Source: Neocallimastix lanati (nom. inval.) (taxonomy: Eukaryota; Neocallimastigomycota; Neocallimastigomycetes; Neocallimastigales; Neocallimastigaceae). Taken from it: 64,000 bases of DNA. This document shows positions 23,701 to 34,459 of this stretch, one piece after another. Under the pieces are notes generated by a model. That model searched no databases. It saw only the letters and a program-made list of their open reading frames with translations, and was not told where the DNA came from. Location: the NCBI GenBank assembly GCA_016946835.1, contig JACVTC010000029.1, forward strand, positions 783,501 to 847,500, in the 5' to 3' direction. Both the position numbers and the translations under genes were made by a program. The number at the start of each line of letters is the position of its first letter. Positions within the stretch are counted from its first letter, which is position 1.

Positions 23701-25224
23701 GATATATACAACCTCGAAGATCAAGAAGAATGGTTTAACTCTGCTGAAAATGAATTTGGCAACTTGAGAGACCTAAAAGTTTATGAACAAGTAAATAAAG
23801 ATGAAATCCCAGAAGAAGCTAATATTATCAAATCCAGACTAATATTCAAATACAAAAGAAATTCTAAAGGGGACATAGTCAAAAGAAAAACAAGACTTGT
23901 AGCAAAAGGGTTCACACAGCAACATGGAATAGACTATAAAGATACATTTGCACCCACCTTAAAACTAGATTCGATAAGAATATTTACACATATAGCTGCA
24001 AGAAATAATTTCCAAATAGAACAAATAGATGTTAATGCTGCTTATTTAAACGCTCATCTAAAGGAAGAAATATACATGGAGCCTCCAAAAGGACATCCCG
24101 ATCACAAGAAATACATCTGGAAACTCAAGAAAGCCATATATGGTTTAAAGCAAAGCGGAATGGAATGGAACAATGAATTAAATGGGCATCTACTAAACAT
24201 TGGCTTCAAAAGATTGACTTGTGAACCATGTATATACTTTACAACAGATAAACATAACAAGATTACATGCCTCATAGCTGTTTATGTGGACGATATACTA
24301 CTTGCAGGTAACAAAGCAAAAGTAGATCAAATCAAAAATATGATAAAAAATAAATTCAAAATAAAAGAAATCGGTGAAGTCAATTTCATAATAGGAATAA
24401 AATTTGTAAAGCATAAAAACGGTTATTTCTTAAATCAAGAAAGATATATAAACGATATAATTATCAAATATGGATTGTCAAGTGCTACTCCTATTCGTAA
24501 TATAACACCAATTGAAAATGAAGAATTGAGAAAAACGAAAATGAATGAAACTACTTATAGAAGCGCTGTTGGAAGCTTATTATACTTAGGTATCTGTACT
24601 AGACCCGATATATTATATGCAGTATCCAAAGCGGCACAAAAATCAAAAGAACCTAACTTGGAAGATTGGGAAAATTTAAAACGAATATTAAAATATTTAA
24701 AGGGAACAATAAAATATGGTATTAACATATCAAGAAACTCAAATGTCAAAGCTTTCGTAGATGCAGACTACGCTGGGGACACAAAAACAAGAAGATCGAC
24801 TACAGGATTTGTAATTACAATAGGAGATTCACCTACTAGTTGGTGTTCAAAACTACAGCATTGTGTATCGACTTCCACAGCTGAGGCCGAATATTATAGT
24901 CTTAGCGAATGTAGCAAACATTGCATGTGGTACATAAACTTATTGAAGGAATTAAAATACAACATCAGTGGTATTGAAGTCAACATAGACAATAAAGCTG
25001 CAATCTATAATGCAAAAAACCAATCGATTAATCCAAGAACAAAGCATATGGACATAAGATTGCACTATGTAAGAGAATTAGTAAAGAGCAATAAAATAAT
25101 ATTGAAATATGTAAAATCTCAAAACAATTTAGCAGATGGCTTTACGAAATATCTAAACGGATCTTCCATGGATAAATTTAGAAATTCATTATTAACACAG
25201 CCAATGGACTTAAAAATTTATTAA
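20761..25224 (+). CDS. Ty1/copia gag-pol polyprotein, intact
   Basis: The 1487-residue polyprotein has all copia domains in order. The UBN2-type Gag (about 30-240) begins LTTENYPRWKGN. The CCHC knuckle has C282, C285, H290 and C295 (CNYCGKRGHFFYNC). The aspartic protease has D379 in TLDSGAS. The integrase zinc finger starts at LNLWHRRFSH, and the integrase core triad is D580, D642 and E678 (D-x61-D-x35-E). An Asn-rich linker spans roughly 820-975. The RT (about 1010-1250) has YVDDI at 1175-1179. RNase H has D1334 (FVDADYAGD) and the TAEAEYY motif around 1375. The order PR-IN-RT-RH is diagnostic of Ty1/copia. The start ATG follows an in-frame AT-rich leader and the stop lies 71 bp before the 3' LTR. 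Gag and Pol share one frame with no shift, as in many copia elements. No inactivating change is visible. Confidence 0.97.
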   Translation: MTPRRINQVINVEATDNPRKIVNFNYSENFNRVIELTTENYPRWKGNILYLLTINDLVLYATKEKIKKLRKKDIKEDILNYTEDQFDNTLVYAKNTNENDINNDITAKWMILNTLGEKTQEIVKGNGKTAHQVWKLLEKSFTKSKESRKLELKKKLNELKFEEEQDINIFMADLQNTIEELEKIDEDLSTSTKVGILNRALPENLRFINVFQYNSDWEKCTDYVKNVIPQILLSNPTESNYIKENNNKNIFSAESTYKKNQEKSKRYIKNINKNTKRPNIKCNYCGKRGHFFYNCFKRKRNQLRRRSNTNFKRKNNYNKSNIKNKKVIDNIQRNNYNDIYAECFSQDYNTNESNTIDLIDNKNKSTKSINKELICWTLDSGASINITNRLDKLTNIKYCNEKIFFANNQSIIINKVGTFIGYINEYEFTIEDVYYSPLINKNLISIGNLIKQNYKILFNTNHNKSYVTIYDKYQNKIANIISNANNTFNIWLSTQRIFLHDNNTRNTNDEINYINMKIPDKLNLWHRRFSHFDIKSIKNKLLKTDIKLKCPLCAQSKIKNKPYSKNINTTKHIFELLHLDLVGPLPESIHGNKYFFTILDDYSRYGWVLFLKGKDYTFPAFYKWFNNVKNLYNTRIKYLRSDNGTEFRNNNFKDFCQSYGIIQQFTVPHNPQQNGRAERFNGTLISSAKVMLNDAKLSKHFWEDAVHTSNYIHNRLPHRGINNIIPYERLNKSKVDYSNIRVFGCKVYYYIPKSFRTKFQNNASPGIFLGYSDNPRAYKILDTSNNKIILSRSVEFFESNPGDFYTTNCCTDHQNFIPNYEIWGNSSSYYYNNSYTKNPINAKPASIFIPENSINKNTVHFNKQGKDQNTNNTSTLNTTNSTNQPKVTSTIKNNNINNNQNNTINTTQSNDNNINTNQTKNNNNHLNTNIHSETNDMNINSIISNQNNKVKGNQTPNNNNTFICNNQVLNKNLREPLDYDDIYNLEDQEEWFNSAENEFGNLRDLKVYEQVNKDEIPEEANIIKSRLIFKYKRNSKGDIVKRKTRLVAKGFTQQHGIDYKDTFAPTLKLDSIRIFTHIAARNNFQIEQIDVNAAYLNAHLKEEIYMEPPKGHPDHKKYIWKLKKAIYGLKQSGMEWNNELNGHLLNIGFKRLTCEPCIYFTTDKHNKITCLIAVYVDDILLAGNKAKVDQIKNMIKNKFKIKEIGEVNFIIGIKFVKHKNGYFLNQERYINDIIIKYGLSSATPIRNITPIENEELRKTKMNETTYRSAVGSLLYLGICTRPDILYAVSKAAQKSKEPNLEDWENLKRILKYLKGTIKYGINISRNSNVKAFVDADYAGDTKTRRSTTGFVITIGDSPTSWCSKLQHCVSTSTAEAEYYSLSECSKHCMWYINLLKELKYNISGIEVNIDNKAAIYNAKNQSINPRTKHMDIRLHYVRELVKSNKIILKYVKSQNNLADGFTKYLNGSSMDKFRNSLLTQPMDLKIY

Positions 25225-25255
25225 CTTAAGTTTTTTAAAATAAAAAAAAAATAAT

Positions 25256-25287
25256 CAATTATAACCTTAAAAAATAGGTTATAATTG
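25256..25287 (+). promoter_or_regulatory. Stem-loop upstream of the polypurine tract
   Basis: CAATTATAACC at 25256-25266 pairs perfectly with GGTTATAATTG at 25277-25287 around a 10-nt A-rich loop. It lies just 5' of the polypurine tract and could act as an RNA structure near the 3' end of the element's transcript. Confidence 0.6.
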
Positions 25288-25295
25288 TGGGGGAA
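25287..25295 (+). promoter_or_regulatory. Polypurine tract of copia element
   Basis: GTGGGGGAA abuts the 3' LTR start TGTTAGAG. This is the expected plus-strand primer site. Confidence 0.85.
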
Positions 25296-25565
25296 TGTTA
25301 GAGACGAAATCGTTACATACATTTATTTATATTATTAATTTATATCAACCAATAATTAATCTTTAATTAAATTAAATAATGTTAACTAAGATATAAAATA
25401 TGAAATAAATTTAATGTAAAAATATCTCTTAGAAAAAATATATATATCCTCATAATAAAAATTATTAATAAACATTTTATAATATTACTCATAACATAAA
25501 ATACTTTGTTATATTGTTTTTATTAATACAGTGTTTGTCTTAGATTTATAAATTTGTTTTTCACA
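25296..25565 (+). repeat. 3' LTR of copia element
   Basis: This is a 270-bp direct repeat of 19523-19792, followed by the duplicated target GTTTA at 25566-25570. Confidence 0.95.
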
Positions 25566-25980
25566 GTTTATTTCAAAGTTAAAATCTATAAGGACTCTTA
25601 TTTTTTATTTTTTAATATCATTAGTGCTAATATTCTATCAGGATGATGTGATTACCTTACTGAAGGCACTGATCGCAATGTACTTTGCTTAAATATTTTA
25701 GTTAATGATGATTCAACAATTAGTTTGATTTAATCTGTTTATTATAAATATTGTTTAAATAAGTCTTGTATTGATTATCCTAAAAATAATAATAATCCTC
25801 CACCAATTAAATATTCAAACAAATTATTTTGTAATGACAAAGGATTTCTCCTCATCCACAAATTAATTTTTGTTCCTGAATCTATAAGATTTAGAGTTTT
25901 AAATATTGAGAATTTCCATGAAATTCTTAAAGTTAATATAGAAAGATTTTACTATAACAATTAAAATAAAATATTTAAAA
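25566..25980 (+). pseudogene. Ty3/gypsy relic, end of RNase H and integrase N-terminus
   Basis: This is sequence to the right of the intact copia insertion. ANILSG*CDYLT near 25627 matches the 'ADALSRRxDY' end of RNase H. From about 25845, KGFLLIHKLIFVPESIRFRV matches the 'GLLYYKGRLYVP..LR' segment before the integrase HHCC finger, and a decayed His-containing segment follows. Stops are frequent. It is the older host copy that the copia element split. Confidence 0.55.
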
Positions 25981-26339
25981 AATAGATTTACGTGTGAGTC
26001 GGACTGAGTATTTCGACCTATCTATAAATATAATTCTAATCATTATATCAAGATCTCCTTTTATAAAATTTTGTATTTGTTATATGGATTTCCTCAAGGA
26101 TTTGGATACAAGACGAATCTTAAATAGAATTTTTAAAGTAATAAAATAAACTGAACTAAATTAGTAATATATAAAATTAATCTTTATTCAATGAACTATT
26201 CATGAAAAAATTTTCAAATAGATGTGTATAATAAAATATAAATTTAAAGTATATAAATAGAACCTAGGATACATTTTTTTATAAAATATCAAACGATATT
26301 AATAAAAGATATTAAGAATAATTATTTATTTATTTTCAT
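25981..26339. other. Unclassified spacer
   Basis: AT-rich with no recognisable protein similarity. It lies between a plus-strand and a minus-strand Ty3 relic and may contain decayed LTR sequence. Confidence 0.4.
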
Positions 26340-26935
26340 TGACTTTTTAATAAATCTAGAACAATTAAGATTGCTTTCGTATTCTCAGTACGCATCGGAT
26401 AATGGATAGTCATTCCATTTTACATCAAGTATTTCATCTACTTTCTTCTTCTTCATTTATAATTCTTGGTGATATTGAATCTTGTTTTCTTCTAAAATTA
26501 TCTTCATAATAGGATTCAAGTTCTCATACATCAATAATAGAATGTATTATCAAATTGATTGGAAATTCTAACTGATATGACACTAGTGAGTCTTTTAATA
26601 ATCTTAAAGGTCCGAGTTTTCTGGGAGTAAAATGTTCTAACATACTTTATCACCAGGCTTGAAATTTGGTGCTTCAGATCGATATTTATTAGAATATATT
26701 TCTTGTTTGATGCTTGATTCCTTTAAAATAAATTTATTTCAGTTGTTTTGCTATTGCTGAAAAATCTTTAATTATTTCATCCACTTTTGTCATATATAAA
26801 GTGCTAGGAATTACAGATGGTTATCTTGATTATAACTATAGTTGACAAAAAATGGTGAATATTTAATTGATTCTTAAACTTCATTATTATTACTAGATTT
26901 TACTATAAATAAATATATTGACTAATAGGAAGCAC
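26340..26935 (-). pseudogene. Ty3 chromovirus relic, integrase C-terminus and chromodomain (part of a split copy)
   Basis: Minus-strand fragments line up with the C-terminal third of the intact chromovirus protein (42479-45466). They give NYSPFY-like and TKVDEIIKDFSAIAKQLK segments, NFKPGDKV, a GPL-K-II segment with SYQLEFP, ESYYEDNF, and chromodomain remnants at about 26340-26430. Its upstream half is found at 30690-32850 in the same orientation. A decayed copia element (26940-30677) therefore split this copy. Several stops and frameshifts are present. Confidence 0.65.
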
Positions 26936-27139
26936 AAAAATAGGAATAACATCTTAAATTTTTTCAAGAGACAATATATTCATTATATTAACCAATTAAA
27001 ATTTACCTACTTTTTATATAAATATGTAAATTAAGGTTTTTAAGATTAATTATAATTTTACCTAAAAAAAATAAAGTTTTATAAAACAAATTATATTGTG
27101 ATGAACGAACGTAATTTATTATAAAATGCGTGTTTGACA

Positions 27140-27154
27140 GATTAAGAGTCTCAA
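27140..27154 (+). promoter_or_regulatory. Primer-binding site of decayed copia element
   Basis: GATTAAGAGTCTCAA is identical to the first 15 bases of the intact element's site at 19793. This supports the use of the same tRNA-Lys half-primer by both. Confidence 0.7.
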
Positions 27155-27239
27155 TTTTCACCTAATTAAGATTATCATTAAAAGTTAAATATTAATCACA
27201 TATAATAATTTTTTTTTTTTTTTACATGTAAATTCTAAC

Positions 27240-30200
27240 ACATTCAAACTCACAAAAGATGGCATTAATTTAATTCCTAAAACAGTTTGTTTCAATGGAT
27301 ATTAGACACCGGTGCTTCAATGTACATCACTTGATCTATAGACCTATTGACTAATATTAAGAAATTCAATGAAAATATTATTCTTCCTAACAACAAAACA
27401 ATAACATCTACTTTTTTAAGACGAATTCATTTGAATTCTAAATGACACAAAATTTATGCTTAAAAATATATATTTCTCAAGCAATGTTATTATAAATAAA
27501 ATATCTGTTTCAAAGCTCACCTAACAATCCTATAAAGTTATATTCTTTAATCTCAACAACCAATCCTATTCTATCTTCTACAATGAATCTGGAAAAAGAA
27601 TTACTAATATATGTGTAAATAATCAAAATATATTCACAATATGATTTACAAACCACAAAATCAATTTTAATAAATCATACGATAAAAAAATATTTTTGAT
27701 GCATTTATCAAATTTAAATAAAATTGATAAAATCAACTTTTGAAATAGACGCTTTGGTCACTAAAACATTTATACATTTATATAATAAAAGATAAATTAT
27801 AGAAGATTTATATATAAACAAAATACCACATACATTCAAACTTCGAATTAAAAAATTTATGGTATAAAGTTTCTTACAAGAGAGCTAAATCACCTCTTGA
27901 ATTATTCCATATGGATCTTGTTGGTCCGGTAAAAGAATAAATTCATATAAACAAATATTTCCTAACAATTCTTGGGGACTTCTTCAAACTCCATTAGGTG
28001 ATATTCATGTAAATAAAAGTGATGCTTTTGAAAAATTTTCTCTGTTAAATCTATTGAAAATATATTCAAGAAAAGTATTACTTTGTAATGATAAAGGTAA
28101 GGAATGTGATAATTATAAATTCAAACATTTCTATAAAGGAATATAATCCAACAATTCACGATACCTTGCAATTAATATAATAGTGAATATTTAATAACAA
28201 ATTATAAGAATTATTATTGACAGAAAAGATATAAATTTCATTATTTAATTATTATTAGATACCCTAATATGTTTCTACACATAAATGGTTTTATATTACG
28301 ATCCACAATAAAATGGCTGTTCCGAACGATTAAATTTCATTCATATAAGTTCTGCCAAATAATATCTAAATGACTCAAAACTCAATAAAGAATTTTGTAA
28401 ATACGTAATTAATACCGCTAATTGTATATATAACCGAATTCCCATTCTAGAATAAATTGCATGAATTCTTTTTTAAAACAAAAGTAGATTTTTCACATTT
28501 TAAAGTATTTGGATGTAGAGTTTTCTTTTTTGTCCCCAAATCTTTACAATACAAATTTGACAATAATGTACTTCCTGGCATTTTTCTAGGATATTATTCC
28601 CTTAATAATTCCTACATTATTCTAGATATTTCCAATAATAACATTATTCACTCTCACTTAGTTGAAATTTTTGAAGACAACCCCGGAAACTCCGAACTCT
28701 CTTTTCCCATCCCAAATAAATATTCAATTTTTATTCCAAATTCAGAAATCAGGAGGAGTGATGTCTATGCATTTAACAAATCGAATAAACCAATAAATAT
28801 TCTGCTCAATTATCAAAATCTCCACTCTCAATATAGTAACGGTAACAATATCTGTAATAATTACATTAATAAATATACTAAAAATGACACTATCAATAAT
28901 AAAAACACCGAACTTAATATCATTGCAAATATTGATAGTAACTAAAATAAAAACGAATTAATTCAAATTTCCAGTTTCAAAATAAGTAATAAAAATAACT
29001 ATAACGATACTAATTATAACAAATTTAATAACAAAGAGCTAAAAGAACCAAAGGACTTTGATAACATTTTTTATCTTCCAAAGAAGAATATATAAATGCA
29101 ATAAATAAAGTACTTTATAACATAAAAATATTAAATGTATTCGAAATAGCTCAATTAATACCTAATGATATGAACATTGTCTCCTGTAAATGAGTACTTA
29201 AATGCAAAAGAAATTCAAAAGGAAATATTATTAAAAGAAAGACTGGGATAGTAGCAAGGAGATTTAACCAAAGGTAATTGACTACAATTCATCTTTTCAT
29301 CAATTTTAAAATTAAACTCATTACTTATAATTATTGTAATTACAGTTCAGAGAAACTATAAAGTAATGCAGATTCTTATAAATACCGCATATCTAAATGC
29401 TGAATTAAAGGAAGATATCTATATTGAAGCTCCAAAAATACATTTTATATATAATCAAGGATATTTTAAAATAAACAAAGTACTATATGGTTGAAGCGGG
29501 CAGGCCGTAAGTGGATCATAACCTTAAATAATACTCTCATAAAAATGAACTTCAGAAGATTAGTTAGTGAACATTGCAACTATACCAAAGAAAACAACTT
29601 AAAGGAAATCCTATCTGTGTTAGTGGTATATGTTGATGATATATTACTTGCAGAAAAATATCATAACGGATTTTTTTACATCAAAAATAATACATTAAAG
29701 ACATAATGGCAAAATTCAAACTAATCATTTGTACACTTGTCAGGAATTTAAAACCTGTAGAAAATTCTACCTTACGAAAAAGGTGCCTTAATGAATCATT
29801 ATGTACAAATGCAATAGGTAATTTGACCTACCTTGTAATTTATGCAAGACCAGATATATATGTTCACAGTTCGTAGAACAGCGAGAAGGAATAAATATCT
29901 TTGGAAGATTGGGTAAATGTTGAAAGAATGCTTAAATACCTGAAATATAAAATGGATTAAAGAATCAAGTTCACAAAACAGAAATATTTAAAAATATTTG
30001 TGGATGCTGATTATGAAGAGGATATGAATTCATGGAGATCTACTTCAGGATTTTTAATAATAATTGGTAGTACACCTACTAACAGGTATTCAAAACTTCA
30101 GAAATGTGTGTCACTGCTGAATCTGAATATTATAGTGTAAGCAATTGCGCCAAATACGGTTTGTGTTATATCAATATTTTAAATGAATATAACAATCAAC

Positions 30201-30446
30201 CGTGTAACCATCAATATCGATAATAAGGAAGCGATTTACAATTGTCATAATCAATCTATAATCCCTACATCGAAACATATAGATATTAAGTATCACCACG
30301 TGAGAGATCTCGTAAAGAAAAATAGAATAAAACTGAAATATATTAAGTCAAAAGAAAATCTTGGTAATGAATTCGCAAAGTATTTAAACAATTCATTGAT
30401 GGATAAATTTAGAAATTCATTACTCCAAGAAACGAAACATTATTGA
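27240..30446 (+). pseudogene. Copia gag-pol relic
   Basis: Domain remnants appear in copia order. The protease ILDTGASMYIT lies near 27300 after a lost Gag. Integrase remnants near 27870-28470 include ELFHMDLVGP. An open integrase C-terminal block at 28457-28945 carries FKVFGCRVFFFVPKSLQYKF and PGIFLGYYS, closely matching the intact element's 22960-23170. RT fragments lie at 29080-29706, with VVYVDDILLA intact. RNase H fragments lie at 29810-30446, with a clean open C-terminus (VTINIDNKEAIYNCHNQS ... SLMDKFRNSLL). Frameshifts and stops occur between all blocks. It is clearly related to the intact copia element but much older. Confidence 0.8.
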
Positions 30447-30689
30447 ATCAAATCCAATATATCAATTCACAGATTACTGAATTTGAGGTTGAGTACCAAG
30501 AGATAATATATTAATATATTTATTATATTTACCAGTTACAATTTATCTACATATATTATAAATGTGTAAATTAAGATGTAAGGATGGATTTTAATTTTAC
30601 TTGACAAAAATAAAATTTCAAAAACAAGTTATATCAATATCAACAAATTTAACTAATTATAAAATAGGTGTTTAATAAATTTTGTTCAT

Positions 30690-30732
30690 TAACGGAGTTT
30701 ATCCTTTCCATTTAATCGTTGGATTGATGATG

Positions 30733-30773
<41 letters not shown>

Positions 30774-32850
30774 ATATTGAATCGAAAAGACTTACAAAGA
30801 AGTGACAAACATTTAGAGATAAACTGAGTGTCTCTAAAGGAAAAAATTTCAGAAAGTAATACATGAAAACAAAAAATATTGTTCATGAAAGAATAAGCAT
30901 TAGAAGCAAAAAGAACTTTGGGAAAATAATGAAATGAAACATTTTAATAAATAGTCCTATCACTTCAAAAATATAGTAAACCAGTCAGATAAAGGAAGAT
31001 CAATAATAAAATCCATTGAAAGAAAGGACCGAAGTTTTAAATGGATTTCAAATGGTTGAAAAAAATCTAGCCAAACCAATTTAAGAATTTTAGTTAACCG
31101 AGTTAAACCAATTACTGCAGAGAAAACAATTATAAGTATAGCTTAAAGCAAATACCTCTTAAATATTGAAATATAGCCGAAGTATTCATTAAACCGAAGG
31201 AGATGACCAAATATATTCATTATGACAGTATTTCAAGTAAATGAGGTTTTGTACTAATCTCCTTTTTAAATTAATATTAGATTATATGCTGAACTGAGAT
31301 CGAATTTAGAGAATAAATTACTTTTATTTAAACTTTCCAACATAACATTATATAACAGATAGGAATCTCGAATAGTGCATTTATTAAGTTTAATGTAGTC
31401 AATAATTAAACGATATTCACCTCTGTGTTTTGGAACAAAGGAAACAAGAGTACCAGCAAGGAGATTTAGAATATCGAATAAATCCTTTATCAAGTTTTTC
31501 TTCAAATCATTCTTTAAGTACAACAAATTCTTTTCAGGTAAGAAGATATAAAGGACCTTAAAAAAATTTGGAGTTTGGTTTAAACTTAATTTCGCAATCA
31601 TATTGAGGATGAGGAGGTAATTTATTCACTATTTTTTTTATCAACTATAACCTTGAATAGTAGAATTTTGATTGGTAATAATTTTTGAATGTGATTATTT
31701 ATTTCTTTATGTTTATCGTTCTTATTTCAGTTATTTTCATCAGTACAAATAGAAGCAGTAAAAGATAATGGAATAACAAGACAGTAATAGTAAAATGATT
31801 TGATTTAAAAGTACGTATATTTGAAGTAAATTATATTGTAAGATTGAGGTTTTGCTTAAATTTTTTGGATTACCTCCAATTCCAGAGACCCTAGGGAAGG
31901 TCAGATATAGTAGAATAAAGTTTTTATTTTCTTAAGCTGAATTTAGAGTCTGAGTCTAGAAGAATTTTAATTATTATTTTAGAATCATTGACTCTAATAG
32001 TAAATTCATAAATTAAAGGGTTTACCATTGGGAAATTGGAAATTCTTGTTCAAGAGATAGTTTTAGGATCTAGATTGCTAATATATACATTGTTTGAAGA
32101 GTCTTTAAATTTGTTTCTTATGGGATAGTTGTTAAGTTAATCTTCAGAAAAATTACAATATACATCCAAAGATTTTCTTTTCTTCTATCATTTTTTCTTT
32201 TGATAATAATAAATAGTAAGTGCGAGATTATAATTGTCCTTTAAATGAAGATCTTCTATAATTGTTGTTATTATTTGAGTGATTTTTGGGATTGAAAAAT
32301 CGTCTTTTATTGAAATTTAAGAATCAAGTTTAGCAACAATTATTTGTAAAGCATAAATAGATTTTGATCCAAGGAACATTTTGAACATTTTGATAGATAT
32401 TTGGTCATATAATTCAGCTAAAATGTATGCTTTTATTGCTTCTATTATCTCCAAGTAAATTTTGTTTGATTAATCATAACTTTTGATTTGCTATAAAGGT
32501 AGCATCATCGTTCTCAGTCATAGCTTGAAGTCTTCTAACAAATTATTTGTAAATATTCAAGCAAGGATCTCTGTTTTCTATTAAAGATACATCCCAATTT
32601 ATATCAATACCATAAAGTTGAGATATTAAGTATGTAATTTTTGTCCTCAGAGAATTTATCGGGATAGAGCATAAAAACTAGTTCAATCTTAACTAAGAAT
32701 ACTTTAAAGAAACCACTGTTTCCAAAAAAGCCAGTTTTATAAGTAGAATTATTATTAGTAAAATTGTCTTGTTCCGTATAGATGTATAATTTGTTTAATA
32801 ATATAAAAAAACAATTTTAAGTCGAAATAACCTTGTTTTCAAAGGTTTGG
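30690..32850 (-). pseudogene. Ty3 chromovirus relic, gag to integrase core (split copy)
   Basis: On the minus strand this reads from Gag with its decayed zinc knuckle (DRRKENLWMYC near 32200) through the protease region (about 31900-31650). RT follows at 31601-31266, with AGTLVSFVPKHRGEYRLIID and LFSKFDLSSAYN. Soon after, near 31030, it passes into the integrase core SMDFIIDLPLSDWFT, then RDTQFISK near 30830. RT palm, RNase H and the integrase finger are missing between about 31200 and 31060, so the copy carries an internal deletion similar in kind to the intact chromovirus. It ends at a long A-tract (30732-30770) next to the copia insertion and continues at 26935-26340. Confidence 0.65.
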
Positions 32851-33379
32851 TCGAGGTACTTTAACTATTTACAAATTTTTTTAAGATAGAAAATAAGATT
32901 TTACGAAATTAATATTTGGCAATCCAACTCCGTCCGTACTCTCATAAATTTGTTAATTTTTACAGTTAATTTTAAATTGTTTTATTATTTTTTTAATTCT
33001 TCGTTAAAGAAAAATATAATATTTAAATTAATTTTATGAACTGTTTTATATAAATTTTATTAATTATTTATTTTTCGTACTATTATTCAGTTTATCATCT
33101 GAAAAAGCCGTAATTTGGGATCTACGAATCAGTCTACCAGTGGAAGTCGGTAATTTAGATAAAAATTATAAGATAGGGAGTATTATAAAGGACTTGTTTG
33201 TCAAATTTCTTTTTTAATTGTATTATACCAATATTTTTTATGATAGGAAGAAGTAAATACTTAATTTAATATCTAAAGTATTTATTTTAAGGATGATTAT
33301 ACATATTATATAAATAGTTATTAACTTTAAAATATAAAATAAGCTAAGGATTAGAGGAATGATTTCAAAATTCAAATAT
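32851..33379. other. Unclassified spacer between Ty3 relics
   Basis: AT-rich with no protein similarity recognised. It could include decayed LTRs of the flanking relics. Confidence 0.4.
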
Positions 33380-33790
33380 AAAATTGATTGAGTTCCAAGA
33401 AAAATACTATAATTCAATTTTCATATTAACTAAAATGTCAATTAAAGCATCAATGAAGGTAACTTATGAATAGGAAATCTTGAATGTTACAGTAAATTCC
33501 AGCAAGCCAATTCGAACTGTAGTTGAACTAAATCAAATAGTGAGCAAAGGGTGTTACAAGTTGCTTGATTAATTTTTTCCATAGACTTCTCTTGAATTTG
33601 ATAATCAAGAACATTAGTTTCGCCAGAGTTCCTTGAAATAAGGTTATTACTGCATGTATCAATAAGGAAAGAGGCTGGTCAGAAATATAGGTCTTTACCA
33701 TTCAGCATTTTGCCAGTTACTTGTTTAGAATCATACTGGCGATAGGGATTGTTAACTAATTCAATTTCGGGGTGATTCAACTTCATCATA
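33380..33790 (-). pseudogene. Ty3/gypsy protease fragment
   Basis: Minus-strand reading gives KQVTGKMLNGKDLYF followed after one stop by PASFLIDTCSNNLISRNSGE, an aspartic protease motif with Gly changed to Cys (LIDTGS to LIDTCS). The upstream limit meets an integrase fragment in a different register, so the two belong to separate relics. Confidence 0.5.
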
Positions 33791-33839
33791 TGATATTTTG
33801 TTTTATTTTTTCTTTCTTAAATAAGAAAGAAAAAATAGA

Positions 33840-33985
33840 GCTATTGTTTCTTGTCTATTCAAATGGTCCTATAATATCTAATCCTAAATGAGCGAAAGGT
33901 CCTTCAACTTTAGATGAAGTATTTTTAGTAGGTTTAGTGAATGGTTATAGTCTATTTAATTAACATTTTTACATTTGCTTATTAA
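33840..33985 (-). pseudogene. Ty3/gypsy integrase core fragment
   Basis: Minus-strand TKNTSSKVEGPFAHLGLDII, then GPFE, matches the start of the integrase catalytic core with the first Asp. A closely similar segment occurs at 37880-37960 (KPPFVHLGLDIIGPL), so these are two copies of one family. Confidence 0.55.
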
Positions 33986-34459
33986 TCTGTAACGTTTTGT
34001 TTAATATATTGGATTAACACATTAAACAAAACAAGTTTGGCTCAATCGGTTTATACTATTTTGAAGTTTTATTAATTTAAATTCATTATAAAGTTAAAAA
34101 CCAGATAATAAATATATATTTATTTTAATTTTATTTTGATTATAATTTTTTTTTAATTTTCTTATGAATATTATTAGAATTTTTGGCTAATAAATATACA
34201 AAATAAATATTTTAATAAAGAAATCACACATATTTATACTTTTTCCGGATAAATAATTTCATAATTAAAAAAGTATAAAATGTTCTAGAAAGAGATTGAT
34301 GAAAATGAATCATATGATAAAAATAATAAATTAATTTCTAATAATTCTTGGAAAATTATTTTAACCAAGAAATTCTATTAATTTCGATTGTTAATCTACA
34401 ATTAAAAAAATGTAGAAATTAAATGTATTTAATAATTAAAATTCAATTTTTTCAAAATG
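33986..34459. other. Spacer interrupting a Ty3 integrase relic
   Basis: AT-rich. A short inverted repeat is seen near 33998-34030 (TGTTTAATATATTGG..., ...CACATTAAACA). It separates the integrase N-terminal remnant (34460 upward) from the core fragment (33985 downward), so it may be a small insertion. Confidence 0.35.

Larger units (their letters stand above)
19523..25565 (+). mobile_element. Intact Ty1/copia retrotransposon (6043 bp)
   Basis: This is a complete element: 270-bp LTRs starting TGTTAGAG and ending TTTTTCACA, a primer-binding site immediately after the 5' LTR, an uninterrupted 1487-codon gag-pol frame, a polypurine tract immediately before the 3' LTR, and a 5-bp duplication GTTTA. 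I could find no difference between the two LTRs by eye, which implies very recent insertion. It sits inside an older Ty3 relic (flanks at 19400-19522 and 25566 onward). All motifs needed for transposition are present, so it may still be active. Confidence 0.95.
26940..30677 (+). mobile_element. Decayed Ty1/copia retrotransposon
   Basis: Two diverged repeats (about 26945-27139 and 30495-30677) share CAAGAGA, AATATATT, AATTTA.CTAC and TATAAAT.TGTAAATTAAG and look like the LTRs. The first is followed at 27140 by GATTAAGAGTCTCAA, the same primer-binding start as in the intact copia. Between them lie remnants of protease, integrase, RT and RNase H in the copia order, all interrupted. LTR borders are approximate because of divergence. 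It is inserted in a minus-strand Ty3 relic. Confidence 0.75.
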
